DNA of 64,000 nucleotides from Prauserella rugosa (GTDB lineage: Bacteria; Actinomycetota; Actinomycetes; Mycobacteriales; Pseudonocardiaceae): positions 124,001 to 188,000 of the forward strand of contig NZ_JOIJ01000007.1 in the NCBI RefSeq assembly GCF_000719975.1. Direction: 5' to 3'. Below the pieces are notes generated by a model. That model had not been told where the DNA came from. It was given only the letters and a program-made list of their open reading frames with translations, and searched no databases. Of the stretch, positions 33,775 through 43,117 are shown piece after piece. The number at the start of each line of letters is the position of its first letter. Within the stretch, counting starts at the first letter, position 1. The translations under genes and the position numbers were made by a program.

Positions 33775-36402
33775 ATGGCGCGGCGAACGGCATCGGAGAC
33801 ACCCGTCGTGGGCAGGGACCACGTGCGGGAGCGACTCGACGCGCTCGCCGACGCGGTGCGCGACGGCCGTGGCGGTGCGCTCGTGCTCGCCGGTGCCCGC
33901 GGCACGGGCCGGACGACCCTGCTCGCCACGGTGGCCGCACACGTCCGGGTCGCCGAGGTCGCCGGCGTCGAAGCCGAGGCCGACATGCCGTGGGCGGGCG
34001 TGCAACGGCTGGCCGACGCGGCCGGGGTCGCACTCGACACGCGGGACGGCGACGTTCCGGGGGTCGGCGCGGCGCTGCTCGAACGGCTCGCCGATCGTGG
34101 GCCCGTGGTGTGCCTCGTCGACGACGCCCACCGGCTCGACGAGCCGTCGCTCGACACACTCGCGTTCGTGGCCCGCCGCTGCGGATCGCTGCCGGTCGGC
34201 ATCGTCTGCGCCGTTCCGCCTTCCGATCCCGCGCTGCAGCGGCTCGCCGGTCTGGACGTCGAACCGTTGCCGCCGCTGTCGGACGACGACGCGCTGCGGC
34301 TCGTGGCGGAGCGAAACAGCCGCATCGCCCCACCGGTGGCGGCCGAACTCGTCGCCACGGCGGGCGGCAACCCGTCCGATCTGTGCGAGCTCGTCGGTGC
34401 GCTGACGGCGGCGCAGGCCGTCGGCGGACAGGCGCCACCGCGCTCCCTGCCGTCCGGTGGGCGGGGCCGCACGGCGGTGTTGGCGGCGTACCGGCGGCTG
34501 TCGGACGATGCCGCGCGGTTCGTGCTCCGCCTCGCCTGCGCCGACGGTGCCGAACTCGCAGGCGGCGAGCCGGACGCCGACGTCCTGGCCGAGGTACAGC
34601 GTTCCGGTCTGGTGTGGATGGCGGGTGACGGGCCGCGTCCGTGCAGTCCGGCCGTCGGCGCGACGCTCTACGACGCGGCAGGCGAACGTGAGCGGAGGCG
34701 CGCGCACGCGCGACTGGCCGACTCGATCGACCCGCAACAGCGACGTGCCTCGTGGGAATGGCACACCGCGAGGGCAGACGGCCGGTCGGACGCGGCGGTC
34801 GCGGACGTCGTGGCCGCGGTCGCCGACGACCACCCGGAGACGGCAGCCCTCGCCTGGCACCGCGCGGCTCTTCTCACCCCGCCCGGTCCGTCCAAGGCGA
34901 CGCGGCTGCGGCACGCCGCGCGTCGATACTGGGCCTCCGGCCGATCCGGACCGGCCCGTCGGCTGCTGCGCCAGGCAGGGGCACACACCGCCGACGGCCC
35001 GGAGTCGGGCCGGATCCTCGCCGCGCTGGGTGAGATCGAACTCCGTGACGGATGCCCGGAAGTCGCCGCACACCAACTCCTGCTCGCCGCGGAAACGCTG
35101 GACCGAGACGAACAGGCCGAGGCGTTCCTGCTCGCGGCGGAGGCACGCAGGACGGCGTCCGACACCGCCGGGTACCTCGAGACGGCGGCCAAGGCGGACG
35201 GCTCGCTCGTGGCCACGCACCTGACCGGGATGGCCTCGATGTTCACCGGCGACCACCGTGCGGCGGGCGAGGCGCTGCGCCGCGTGCTCGACGAGGCGGG
35301 TGACGACGTGCGCGGCGCACTGTGTGCCGCTGAGGCCGCGGTGACGCTCGGCCGGCCACGCTCGGCCCACGACCGCGCTGCCGTGGCCGTGGCGCGTGCC
35401 CGCGGTGATGCCTGCGCACCGCTGTTGCCGACCGCGCTGTTCCAGTTCTCCCTCACCTCGACACTGCTGGACCGTCCGCACGCCGCACTCGAGGCGAGTA
35501 CCGAAGGGATCGCGCTGGCGGTGGCGAACGGGCAGCGCAACACCGCGGCCGAGCACGAGGTCCTCGCCGCGTTGGCGGAGGTCTCCCTCGGGAACCGGAC
35601 CGCAGCGCTCGACCACGTCGATGCAGCCCAACCGCGGATCGACAGGGCGGGTCTGGGGCGTGCGGCCGCGATCGCCGAGTGGGTGCGGGCGTGCGCCGAC
35701 CTGCTCGACGAACGGCCGGGCGACGCGCTGCGGCGACTGGTCGCGTTGTTCACCCCAGCCTCGGGCGTGCCCACGGTGCAGATCGCCGCCGTGCCGCAGC
35801 TCGTCGAATGCGCGATCCGATGTGGAGAGTCCGACCGGGCGCAGCGGGCGCTCGACCGCTACGAGAAGTGGGCGACGTCGACGGGGACCGGCGTGTGGGT
35901 GGCGCTCGTGCACCGCTGCCGGGGACTGCTCGCCGAGGACGCCGACGAGGCAGAGCGGCACTTCACCACCGCCGTCGACCTCCAACGCTCCGGTGGCATG
36001 ACGTTGGAACTGGCCCGCACCGAACTGGCCTACGCCAGGCGGCTGCGCAGGCAGCGCCGCAACCGGGAGGCCCGTTCGGTGTTGCGGGACGCGTTCCGGC
36101 TCGCCGACGACGCAGGCGCCGACTACTGGGTCACGCAGATCCGCGAGGAGCTCCGCGCGGCGGGCGAACGCGCGGAGAGCGACGGACACGTGGCGGAAGA
36201 CCTGACGCCGCAACAGGAACGGATCGTGCGGCTCGTCGCCGACGGGCGCACCAACCGCGAGATCGCCGAACGACTCGTGATCTCACAGCGCACCGTCGAG
36301 CACCACCTGCGCAACATCTTCGTACGCCTCGGTGTGCGTTCCCGGGTCGAACTCGCCGCAACTGTTCCTCGGCAGAAGAATGCGCCGACCGCGTCCGACT
36401 GA
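33775..36402 (+). CDS. LuxR-family (LAL-type) transcriptional regulator
   Basis: An 875-residue large ATP-binding LuxR regulator: an N-terminal AAA domain (about 10-260) with P-loop GARGTGRTTLL (Arg in place of Lys) and Walker B VVCLVDDAHRLDE; a long helical TPR-like middle; and a C-terminal LuxR HTH (about 808-862, LTPQQERIVRLVADGRTNREIAERL). ATG 33775 was chosen for GGTGGAGGGAC directly upstream. It may act on the divergent cutinase gene and/or the surface-protein gene downstream; neither is shown by sequence. The altered P-loop could weaken ATP binding. Confidence 0.9.
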   Translation: MARRTASETPVVGRDHVRERLDALADAVRDGRGGALVLAGARGTGRTTLLATVAAHVRVAEVAGVEAEADMPWAGVQRLADAAGVALDTRDGDVPGVGAALLERLADRGPVVCLVDDAHRLDEPSLDTLAFVARRCGSLPVGIVCAVPPSDPALQRLAGLDVEPLPPLSDDDALRLVAERNSRIAPPVAAELVATAGGNPSDLCELVGALTAAQAVGGQAPPRSLPSGGRGRTAVLAAYRRLSDDAARFVLRLACADGAELAGGEPDADVLAEVQRSGLVWMAGDGPRPCSPAVGATLYDAAGERERRRAHARLADSIDPQQRRASWEWHTARADGRSDAAVADVVAAVADDHPETAALAWHRAALLTPPGPSKATRLRHAARRYWASGRSGPARRLLRQAGAHTADGPESGRILAALGEIELRDGCPEVAAHQLLLAAETLDRDEQAEAFLLAAEARRTASDTAGYLETAAKADGSLVATHLTGMASMFTGDHRAAGEALRRVLDEAGDDVRGALCAAEAAVTLGRPRSAHDRAAVAVARARGDACAPLLPTALFQFSLTSTLLDRPHAALEASTEGIALAVANGQRNTAAEHEVLAALAEVSLGNRTAALDHVDAAQPRIDRAGLGRAAAIAEWVRACADLLDERPGDALRRLVALFTPASGVPTVQIAAVPQLVECAIRCGESDRAQRALDRYEKWATSTGTGVWVALVHRCRGLLAEDADEAERHFTTAVDLQRSGGMTLELARTELAYARRLRRQRRNREARSVLRDAFRLADDAGADYWVTQIREELRAAGERAESDGHVAEDLTPQQERIVRLVADGRTNREIAERLVISQRTVEHHLRNIFVRLGVRSRVELAATVPRQKNAPTASD

Positions 36403-36644
36403 TTTCTTGACGTCGTCCGGAAAAATGTTCGCCGATGTCAGGGGGAACTGTTTGTCGGTGATTCTTTAACGCCTCCGTGGCGCCACGCAGAATTGCGGAC
36501 GTGACGCGCTGAGCCGGGAATATGGCAAGGTGTAGGCCATTCTGGTGGCATTGTCGAGCGCGTTCGATTTGTCGCTTGTAGTGTCCTTTCTCGCTGGCTT
36601 CACATCGATTTCAGATGGAACATCCCCCGGCGGAAGGCACATCG

Positions 36645-39600
36645 ATGTCCAAGCGTTCCTGGTTCTCGGCGGCGGCGTTGGCGGTGGTCACGTTCCTCGT
36701 CGGTGCCCTCACGACAGTTCTTCCCGCGCGGGCCGAACCGCTGCCCGCGACGTATTCCGGCTCGACCCACGGCGACGTGCTGGCGCTCGGTCTCAACGCT
36801 GCGGGAATCGCCAACGTCGACGCGTCGTTGGCGCATTCGGCGACCTCGACCAACAGCACCGCCTCTCCCCGAACGCACGCGGAATCGGCGAACCTCGACG
36901 CCAACGCCGTCGGCATTCCGGTGGGAGTCGCCTCCGACCAGGCGAACTCGGGGCCGGCCGCCGGATCCGACTCGTACACCGCGGGTCTGGGCACGATCAA
37001 CCTTCCCGGGATTCTCCAGGTCGGCGCCATCAACGGCAGTGGGCAGACCAACTGGGCAGGCGACCTGGCGTGCGTGCCCGACGGGACGCCACTGGCCCAG
37101 TCGAGGACGAGCCTCGCCAACGCGAGCCTGGGACTCACGCTCCTCGGCGTCGGACTGAACATCCTGCAGCTCGGCGCGGTTGAGACGTCCGGCAACACCA
37201 CGTTGTCGGGTGGGAACGTCGTCTCGACCTCCAGCGGCAACGTCGCGTCACTGTCGTTGATCAACGGCCTCGTGGACGTCGAGGTGCTGGAGAACCCGAC
37301 GATCACCGCCACGTCGGACGGTGCGACCGGTTCGGTCAGCGCCAACGACTACGCCATCGCCGTCACGATCGCCGGTCAGCGCACCGAGCTGCGCGCAGGC
37401 ATGTCGCTGCCGATCAACCTGAACCTCGGCGTGCTCAGCGTCAACCTGACCCTGAGCGTCGGTCAGCTCTCCGACACGTCGCAGGGCGCGACCGGCTCGG
37501 GTTCGACGGCCTTCATCGAGCTCAACGGCAGTATCAACGGGCCGCTCGGCGGCAACCTGGCCAGCGTGAACCTCGGTCTTCTGCCGCTGTCGGCGTCGGC
37601 GACCGCACCGCAGGGTGGTGTGGAGTGCGGCGCGCTGGACCCACCCACCATCACCTCGCCGTCGAACGGTGACGAGACCGGAACCACTCCGACGATCACG
37701 GGTACCGGCACGCCGGGCGCGACGGTCACGGTGTCGGAGGGGGACACCGAGATCGGCACCGCGACCGTGGACGAGAACGGCAACTGGTCGCTCACCCCGG
37801 AGACACCGTTGCCGCCGGGCGAGCACACGATCCAAGCCGTGCAGTCGGCGGGGGATGCGGTCTCGCCGGCTTCGGAACCGGTCACGTTCACGGTGGCGGA
37901 CACCGAACCACCGGATCCGCCGGTGATCACGTCGCCGGAGGACGGTTCGACGATCGGTAATAACACTCCGGAGATCACGGGCACGGGTGAGCCGGGTGCG
38001 ACGGTGACGATCCGGGATGGTGACACGGAGCTGGGTACGGCGACGGTGGATGAGAACGGGAACTGGTCGTTCACGCCGGAGAGTCCGTTGTCGGACGGCG
38101 ATCACACGATCACGGCGACGCAGGAGGATGCGGCCGGCAATGTGTCGGGTCCGTCGGAGGAGGTGTCGTTCACGGTTGACACCGAGGCACCCGATCCGCC
38201 GGTGATCACGTCGCCGGAGGACGGTTCGACGATCGGCAACAACACTCCGGTGGTCGAGGGACGAGGCGAACCGGGGGCGACGGTCGAGGTGATCGTGGAC
38301 GGTGAGTCGGTCGGTGAGGCCACTGTGGACGATCAGGGCAATTGGTCGTTCCCGTTGGAGGAGCCGCTGTCGGACGGTGAGCATGTGATCGAGGCGATCC
38401 AGACCGACCCGGCAGGCAACGCGTCGGAGCCGGCGCAGTCCACCGTCACGGTCGACACCGGTGCTCCGGATCCGCCGGCGATCACCTCGCCCGAGGGGGG
38501 TTCGACGATCAACGACAACACCCCGGAGATCACGGGTACCGGCGAGCCCGGTGCGACGGTGACCATTCGGGATGGTGACACCGAATTGGGTACGGCGACG
38601 GTGGATGAGAACGGCAATTGGTCGTTCACGCCGGACACTCCGTTGGAAGACGGTCCGCACACGATCACGGCCACGCAGGAGGATGCGGCCGGCAACGTGT
38701 CGGGCCCGTCGGAGGATGTGTTGTTCACGATCGACACCGTGGCTCCGCCTGCGCCGGTGATCACCTCGCCCGGGGACGGGTCGACGATCGGCAACCCCAC
38801 TCCGGAGATCACGGGCACGGGCGAACCCGGCCACCAGGTGACGGTGTCCATCGACGGTGTGGAGGTCGGCACCACCACGGTCGGCGAGAACGGTACGTGG
38901 ACGCTGGAACTCGACCAGCCGCTCGGACCCGGTGACCACACGGCCACCGCGATCCAGACAGACGACCTGAACCGGGACTCGCCGGTGTCGGATCCCGTGT
39001 CGTTCACGGTCGAGCAGCGCGCGGTGCCCGCGCCGGAGATCACGTCGCCGGAGAGCGGTAGCTCCACATCGGACCCGACGCCCGTCATCGAGGGCACCGG
39101 CGAGCCGGGTGCGACGGTCCAGGTGATCGTCGACGGTGAGCAGGTCGGCGAGGCTACAGTGGACGATCAGGGCAACTGGCGGTTCGAACTGACCGAGCCG
39201 CTCGCGCCGGGGAACCACACGATCACGGCGACCCAGACGCTCGACGGCGTGACGTCGGCCGAGTCGGATCCGGTGATCATCGTGGTCGAGGAGGAGGACA
39301 CGACGCCTCCTGACGCCCCGGTCGTGACGAACCCGCAGGACGGTGGACAGGTCGACGACCGGAGTCCGACCGTCGAGGGCACGGGCGAGCCCGGGGCGAC
39401 CGTGGAGGTCGTCGTCGACGGCGAGTCCCTGGGCACGGTGCAGGTCGGTGCGGACGGCACGTGGGCGATCGACGCACCCGAACTGGGATGCGGCCAGCAC
39501 ACGCTGTCGGCGACGCAGACCGACGCCGCTGGCAACGTCTCCGAGCCGACCGAGCTGTCGTTCACCGTGGTCTGCGACGACGGTGACGGCGGCGCAGGGA

Positions 39601-39851
39601 ACGGTGACGGCGGTGGTGCCGGTGACGGTGACGGCGGCGGTGGCCACGACCTGATCACCGCTCCGCCGGTGTCGGTGGGCCCGCCGCCGGGCGGCGGCAG
39701 CGGATTCGACGGAACCGGATACGACAGTGTCAGCGGAGGCAAGCAAGGCCTGGCGCAGACCGGTGCCCCGTTGACGGTGCTGCTGTGGCTGGGACTGCTG
39801 GCGCTCGCCTCGGGTGGCTTCCTGCTCCGCCGCTTCCGGGCCGACCGGTGA
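36645..39851 (+). CDS. sortase-anchored surface protein with seven Ig-like repeats
   Basis: A 1068-residue cell-wall protein. The ATG at 36645 follows GGAAGG and begins a signal peptide (about 1-31, ending PARA). Residues about 32-325 form a non-repetitive Ala/Gly/Ser/Thr-rich domain. Then come seven tandem Ig-like domains of about 90 residues (about 332-972), most with P-x-ITSP at the start and ITGTGEPGATV in the middle. A Gly/Asp-rich spacer leads to LAQTG near 1036-1040, a hydrophobic helix and RRFRADR. LAxTG is the class E sortase signal. No sortase gene is in the window. Likely role is display or adhesion; the ligand is unknown. A hairpin follows about 50 bases downstream. Confidence 0.9.
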   Translation: MSKRSWFSAAALAVVTFLVGALTTVLPARAEPLPATYSGSTHGDVLALGLNAAGIANVDASLAHSATSTNSTASPRTHAESANLDANAVGIPVGVASDQANSGPAAGSDSYTAGLGTINLPGILQVGAINGSGQTNWAGDLACVPDGTPLAQSRTSLANASLGLTLLGVGLNILQLGAVETSGNTTLSGGNVVSTSSGNVASLSLINGLVDVEVLENPTITATSDGATGSVSANDYAIAVTIAGQRTELRAGMSLPINLNLGVLSVNLTLSVGQLSDTSQGATGSGSTAFIELNGSINGPLGGNLASVNLGLLPLSASATAPQGGVECGALDPPTITSPSNGDETGTTPTITGTGTPGATVTVSEGDTEIGTATVDENGNWSLTPETPLPPGEHTIQAVQSAGDAVSPASEPVTFTVADTEPPDPPVITSPEDGSTIGNNTPEITGTGEPGATVTIRDGDTELGTATVDENGNWSFTPESPLSDGDHTITATQEDAAGNVSGPSEEVSFTVDTEAPDPPVITSPEDGSTIGNNTPVVEGRGEPGATVEVIVDGESVGEATVDDQGNWSFPLEEPLSDGEHVIEAIQTDPAGNASEPAQSTVTVDTGAPDPPAITSPEGGSTINDNTPEITGTGEPGATVTIRDGDTELGTATVDENGNWSFTPDTPLEDGPHTITATQEDAAGNVSGPSEDVLFTIDTVAPPAPVITSPGDGSTIGNPTPEITGTGEPGHQVTVSIDGVEVGTTTVGENGTWTLELDQPLGPGDHTATAIQTDDLNRDSPVSDPVSFTVEQRAVPAPEITSPESGSSTSDPTPVIEGTGEPGATVQVIVDGEQVGEATVDDQGNWRFELTEPLAPGNHTITATQTLDGVTSAESDPVIIVVEEEDTTPPDAPVVTNPQDGGQVDDRSPTVEGTGEPGATVEVVVDGESLGTVQVGADGTWAIDAPELGCGQHTLSATQTDAAGNVSEPTELSFTVVCDDGDGGAGNGDGGGAGDGDGGGGHDLITAPPVSVGPPPGGGSGFDGTGYDSVSGGKQGLAQTGAPLTVLLWLGLLALASGGFLLRRFRADR
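37638..39564 (+). repeat. seven tandem Ig-like repeats of about 270-280 bp
   Basis: Units start at about 37638, 37914, 38193, 38469, 38751, 39030 and 39315. Units 2 and 4 are close at DNA level through GATGGTGACAC and GGTACGGCGACGGTGGATGA; units 3 and 6 share GTGATCGT(G/C)GACGGTGAG. Near-identical blocks could recombine and change repeat number. Confidence 0.85.
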
Positions 39852-39900
39852 CCCGGAGCCGCGACTGACCGACCGCGACTGACCGACCAGGGAGGAGAAC

Positions 39901-39947
39901 GCCAGGGCCCCTTGGCTGCATCGCCACCGCAGCCAAGGGGCCCTGGC
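39901..39947. terminator. bidirectional hairpin terminator
   Basis: A perfect 19-bp stem (39901-39919 with 39929-39947; arm begins GCCAGGGCCCCTTGGC) with a 9-base loop, lying between the convergent surface-protein and MHS-transporter genes. No long U-tract. Confidence 0.85.
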
Positions 39948-39984
39948 ACGTTCGCGCCGTCGGGCCTCGGAGCGTGCCTCGTGA

Positions 39985-41301
39985 TCAGGTGGGCAGTGCG
40001 GTGTTGGCGGTCTCCTTGAGCCGAATGAGGCTCAGCAGTCCGATGAGTGCCGCGCCCATGACCCAGAACGCGGGCGCCTGGTTGTCACCGGTCTGCTGCA
40101 CGAGCCACGTCGCCATGTACGGCGCGGTGCCACCCGCGAGGATGGTGCCGAGGTTGAATCCGAGCGCCACACCCGTGTACCGGGTACTGCCACCGAACAA
40201 CTCCGTGAACATCGGGAAGGCCGGCACCTGGAGCAGTGCGTTGAGCACCATGAACGCCAGGTACAGCACACCGACGACCATCATGCTGCTGGTCGACTCC
40301 ATGAGCGCCAGCACGGGATAGCTGATGGCGAGGTAGCCGACGACACCCGTCGCGATCACCTTCCGCCGTCCCGCACGGTCGGACAACAACCCCACCAGCG
40401 GCATCGTGAGACAGGCCAGCGCGATGACTCCCGCCGACAGCCACGACACCTGGTCGGCCGGGAATCCGAGGTCGTCGATCAGGTAGATGTTCATGTAGGT
40501 CAGGCCGATGTAGCCGGTGCCGTTGGTGGCGACGGCGACGCCGATGACGCGGAGCACGGCCACCGGGTGATCGCGCAGCACCTGGATCAGCGGCCACTTG
40601 GCCTGCCGTCCCTCCTTCTTGGTCTTCGTGAACTCGGGAGTGTCCTCGAGTCGAGCCCGGGCCCACAGACACAGCAGAGCCAACGGCAGACACAACAGGA
40701 ACGGCATGCGCCACCACCATTCCGTCATCCCGTCGGATCCGACCGCACTCGTGAACACGGCGACGACCATGGCTGCCACGGCGAAGCCGAACGTCGAGCC
40801 GAACGGCGTGAACGACCCGAAGAACCCGCGCCGATGAGGTGGGGTCGATTCGGCGATGTACGTGGCCGCGCCGCCGACCTCACCGCCCGCGCAGAACCCG
40901 CTCACCAGGCGCAGCAGCACGAGCAGGACAGGCGCGAGGACGCCGACCGACTCGTAGGTGGGCAGCACTCCGATCAGTCCGGAGCACACGCCCATGCCGA
41001 CGATCGTCGCGACGAGCGGAGCCCTGCGGCCGTACCGGTCGCCGAGCCAGCCGAAGAACACACCGCCCAACGGCCGCACGATGTATCCGGATGCGAACAC
41101 GGCCAACGCGGCCAGCATCGACGCGGTGCTGTCGGAATTGGGGAAGAACAGTGGAGCGATGGTGACGGCGAGGAAGCCGTACACACTGAAGTCGTAGTAC
41201 TCGATGAGCGTCCCGACTCCGCCCGCGAGGGCGGCGCGCCGCGTGAGCCGGGGTGAGAAGGTGGGGACGGCGACTGCGGTGGCGCCGTGGGCCGAGGTCA
41301 T
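39985..41301 (-). CDS. MFS transporter of the metabolite:H+ symporter (MHS) family
   Basis: MHS-family permeases import carboxylates such as citrate, alpha-ketoglutarate, shikimate or proline/betaine with protons. The 438-residue protein has about 12 helices, the family opening GVGTLIEYYDFSVYGFLA, the loop 2-3 motif GWLGDRYGRRAPL and loop 8-9 GLLSDRAGRRKV. It is the last gene of the operon beginning at 43989, 20 bases after the small aconitase-like subunit and preceded by GGAGGAACGTC. Context points to uptake of the carboxylic acid degraded by the upstream enzymes; substrate unknown. Confidence 0.92.
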   Translation of the reverse strand: MTSAHGATAVAVPTFSPRLTRRAALAGGVGTLIEYYDFSVYGFLAVTIAPLFFPNSDSTASMLAALAVFASGYIVRPLGGVFFGWLGDRYGRRAPLVATIVGMGVCSGLIGVLPTYESVGVLAPVLLVLLRLVSGFCAGGEVGGAATYIAESTPPHRRGFFGSFTPFGSTFGFAVAAMVVAVFTSAVGSDGMTEWWWRMPFLLCLPLALLCLWARARLEDTPEFTKTKKEGRQAKWPLIQVLRDHPVAVLRVIGVAVATNGTGYIGLTYMNIYLIDDLGFPADQVSWLSAGVIALACLTMPLVGLLSDRAGRRKVIATGVVGYLAISYPVLALMESTSSMMVVGVLYLAFMVLNALLQVPAFPMFTELFGGSTRYTGVALGFNLGTILAGGTAPYMATWLVQQTGDNQAPAFWVMGAALIGLLSLIRLKETANTALPT

Positions 41302-41321
41302 GACGTTCCTCCGGGATCAGG

Positions 41322-41843
41322 TCAGCGGCGGTGTTCGGCGAGCAGCAGCCGAAGGCTCCCGCCTGCCTCGATGATCTTGGTGACGCGTTCGCTCGGCGGC
41401 GTGCCCTCCAGGGTCGTGCCGGTGGCGGGCAGCGAGACCCTGGCTTTCCGCCAGTCCACCTCCACGGGGTCCCAGCGCTGCACGTGATCGGTGATGCCCG
41501 GCGCGGTGATCAGCGGCATTCCGTTGTAGGTCTCGCCCCGCCAGAACCCGGGCGAGAACGACTCCGCGATCACGGCCGAGACGCCGAGGTTGCGCAGTGC
41601 GACGAGCGGTGGGTAATGCGGGTGGCCGTAACCGAAGTTCCGGCCACCGACGATGACGTCTCCTGGCCGCACCCGGTCGACGAAGTGCGGGTCGTAGGCC
41701 TTCATCGTGACCTCGCGCAGGACGTCGGCGTCGTAGTACTTGATGTTCTCGACGCCGATGATGAGGTCCACATCGAAGTCGTCCCCGAAGATCCACGCCA
41801 CGCGGCCGTGGATCACGTCGGGCGGGGGTGGGTAGCCACTCAT
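41322..41843 (-). CDS. aconitase-superfamily hydro-lyase, small (swivel) subunit, LeuD-like
   Basis: The 173-residue swivel domain of a two-subunit hydratase. It carries the LeuD-type blocks GRNFGYGHPHYP (the substrate-binding GxNFGxG loop) and GVSAVIAESFSPGFWR. Its ATG overlaps the large-subunit stop (ATGA), so both are made together. Annotation as 3-isopropylmalate dehydratase would be automatic, but the context (lyase, transporter, CoA ligase, IclR) is catabolic and no leuA or leuB adjoins. It more likely hydrates or dehydrates another C5-C7 dicarboxylate or tricarboxylate. Confidence 0.85.
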   Translation of the reverse strand: MSGYPPPPDVIHGRVAWIFGDDFDVDLIIGVENIKYYDADVLREVTMKAYDPHFVDRVRPGDVIVGGRNFGYGHPHYPPLVALRNLGVSAVIAESFSPGFWRGETYNGMPLITAPGITDHVQRWDPVEVDWRKARVSLPATGTTLEGTPPSERVTKIIEAGGSLRLLLAEHRR

Positions 41844-43117
41844 GAGGCCATCACCTCGCGAGGGTCGGTGATCTTCCCGGTGAGCGCGCTGGCCGCCACC
41901 GTCGAAGCCGAGCCCATGTAGATCTCCGATTTGGTACTGCCCATGCGGCCGGAGATGTTCAGCACGCCGGTGGAGATGCACTTCTCGCCGGGCTGCAACG
42001 GTTTCTGGTAGCCGAAGCAGAAGTCGCAGCTCGAGGTGTGGATGTTGGCTCCTGCGCTGCGCAGGACGTCCAGGAGTCCTTCCTGCTCCGCCTGCCGGTG
42101 GATCTCGGCGGAGGTTGGTACGACATTGAGTTCGACGCTTTCGGCCACCCTCCGTCCCCGCAACAGTTCCGCCGCGGACCGGATGTCCTCGATGCGGCCG
42201 CTGGCGCAGGAGCCGATGAAGGCCTTCGTCACCTCGGTCGAATCCAGTTCGGACACTCCACGCGTGTTCGCGGACCGCGCCGATCCGGGAAGCACCACCT
42301 GCGGCTCGATGGCGGAAAGGTCGAACGTGTGGCGCGAGCTGTACTCGGCGTCCGGATCGCTGGCCACGGGTTCGTACGGGCCACGTGCCACGGCGGCGGC
42401 GTAGTCGAGAGCGGTGCGGTCGGGGTTGAAGATCGCGGACACGGCACCGGTGAACATCGCCATGCCACACAGGCCCTGCCGGCGGTCGATGCTCATCGAC
42501 TCCGCACCGGGGCCGCCGAACTCCATCACCTGGTGCGCGCAGCCGTCCGCGCCGAGCCGGCCGATGATCGCGTGGATCAGGTCCCGATTGTCCACACCGG
42601 GACGGAACTGTCCGGTCAGGTCGAAGCGCACGGTGGCGGGCACGTCCAGGTAGATCTGCCCGCTCACCCATGCTTCCAGCAGGTCCCTGCGCACGCCCCA
42701 GCCGAGCGCGCCGAATGCGCCGAGCCCGCTGACGTGCCCGTCGAAGTGGATGAGGAACCGCCCCGGCAGCGCGTAGCCGAGTTCTGCGGTCACCTGGTGG
42801 CCGATCCCTTCGGCCTCGTGCAGGGTGACGCCGTAGAACTCGCACCAGTCCCGCGTCACCTTGTGGATGTCGCGTTCCTTCGCGTCGCCCTTCGTGAGCA
42901 TGTGGTCGATGAAGACGAGGTACCGCTCCGGCTCCGCGAGTTCCGTGATGCCGAAGTCCTCGTGCATCTGCCGGAACATCACGTCGGTGTAGCCGGGGAA
43001 GTCGTAGGCGATCATGTGGTCGGGACGGAACGGCAGGTTCTGTCCGGGCCGGACACTGTCGACTCCGCCCGCGCGGGCGAGGATCTTCTCGGTGATGGTC
43101 TGTGGCACGTCGATCAC
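41840..43117 (-). CDS. divergent aconitase-superfamily hydro-lyase, large subunit, LeuC-like
   Basis: A 425-residue Fe-S hydro-lyase subunit. GTG 43117 overlaps the upstream stop (GTGA) and places TITEKILARAGG at the N-terminus as expected for LeuC/homoaconitase relatives. Putative [4Fe-4S] ligands are a Cys in GSCASGR (about 305) and the CDFC pair (about 364-367). Several usually invariant blocks differ: DSHT is DGHV (126-129) and the SNRNFEGRMG block reads GVLNISGRMG, so substrate recognition is probably altered. Family is sure; leucine biosynthesis is unlikely. Dimethylmaleate hydratase (DmdAB) is one possible relative in role. Confidence 0.85.
   Translation of the reverse strand: MIDVPQTITEKILARAGGVDSVRPGQNLPFRPDHMIAYDFPGYTDVMFRQMHEDFGITELAEPERYLVFIDHMLTKGDAKERDIHKVTRDWCEFYGVTLHEAEGIGHQVTAELGYALPGRFLIHFDGHVSGLGAFGALGWGVRRDLLEAWVSGQIYLDVPATVRFDLTGQFRPGVDNRDLIHAIIGRLGADGCAHQVMEFGGPGAESMSIDRRQGLCGMAMFTGAVSAIFNPDRTALDYAAAVARGPYEPVASDPDAEYSSRHTFDLSAIEPQVVLPGSARSANTRGVSELDSTEVTKAFIGSCASGRIEDIRSAAELLRGRRVAESVELNVVPTSAEIHRQAEQEGLLDVLRSAGANIHTSSCDFCFGYQKPLQPGEKCISTGVLNISGRMGSTKSEIYMGSASTVAASALTGKITDPREVMAS

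Noticed and set aside
41322..43117. Leucine biosynthesis leuC-leuD
   Set aside because: No leuA or leuB neighbour, altered conserved blocks, and linkage to a lyase, transporter, CoA ligase and IclR point to catabolism instead.
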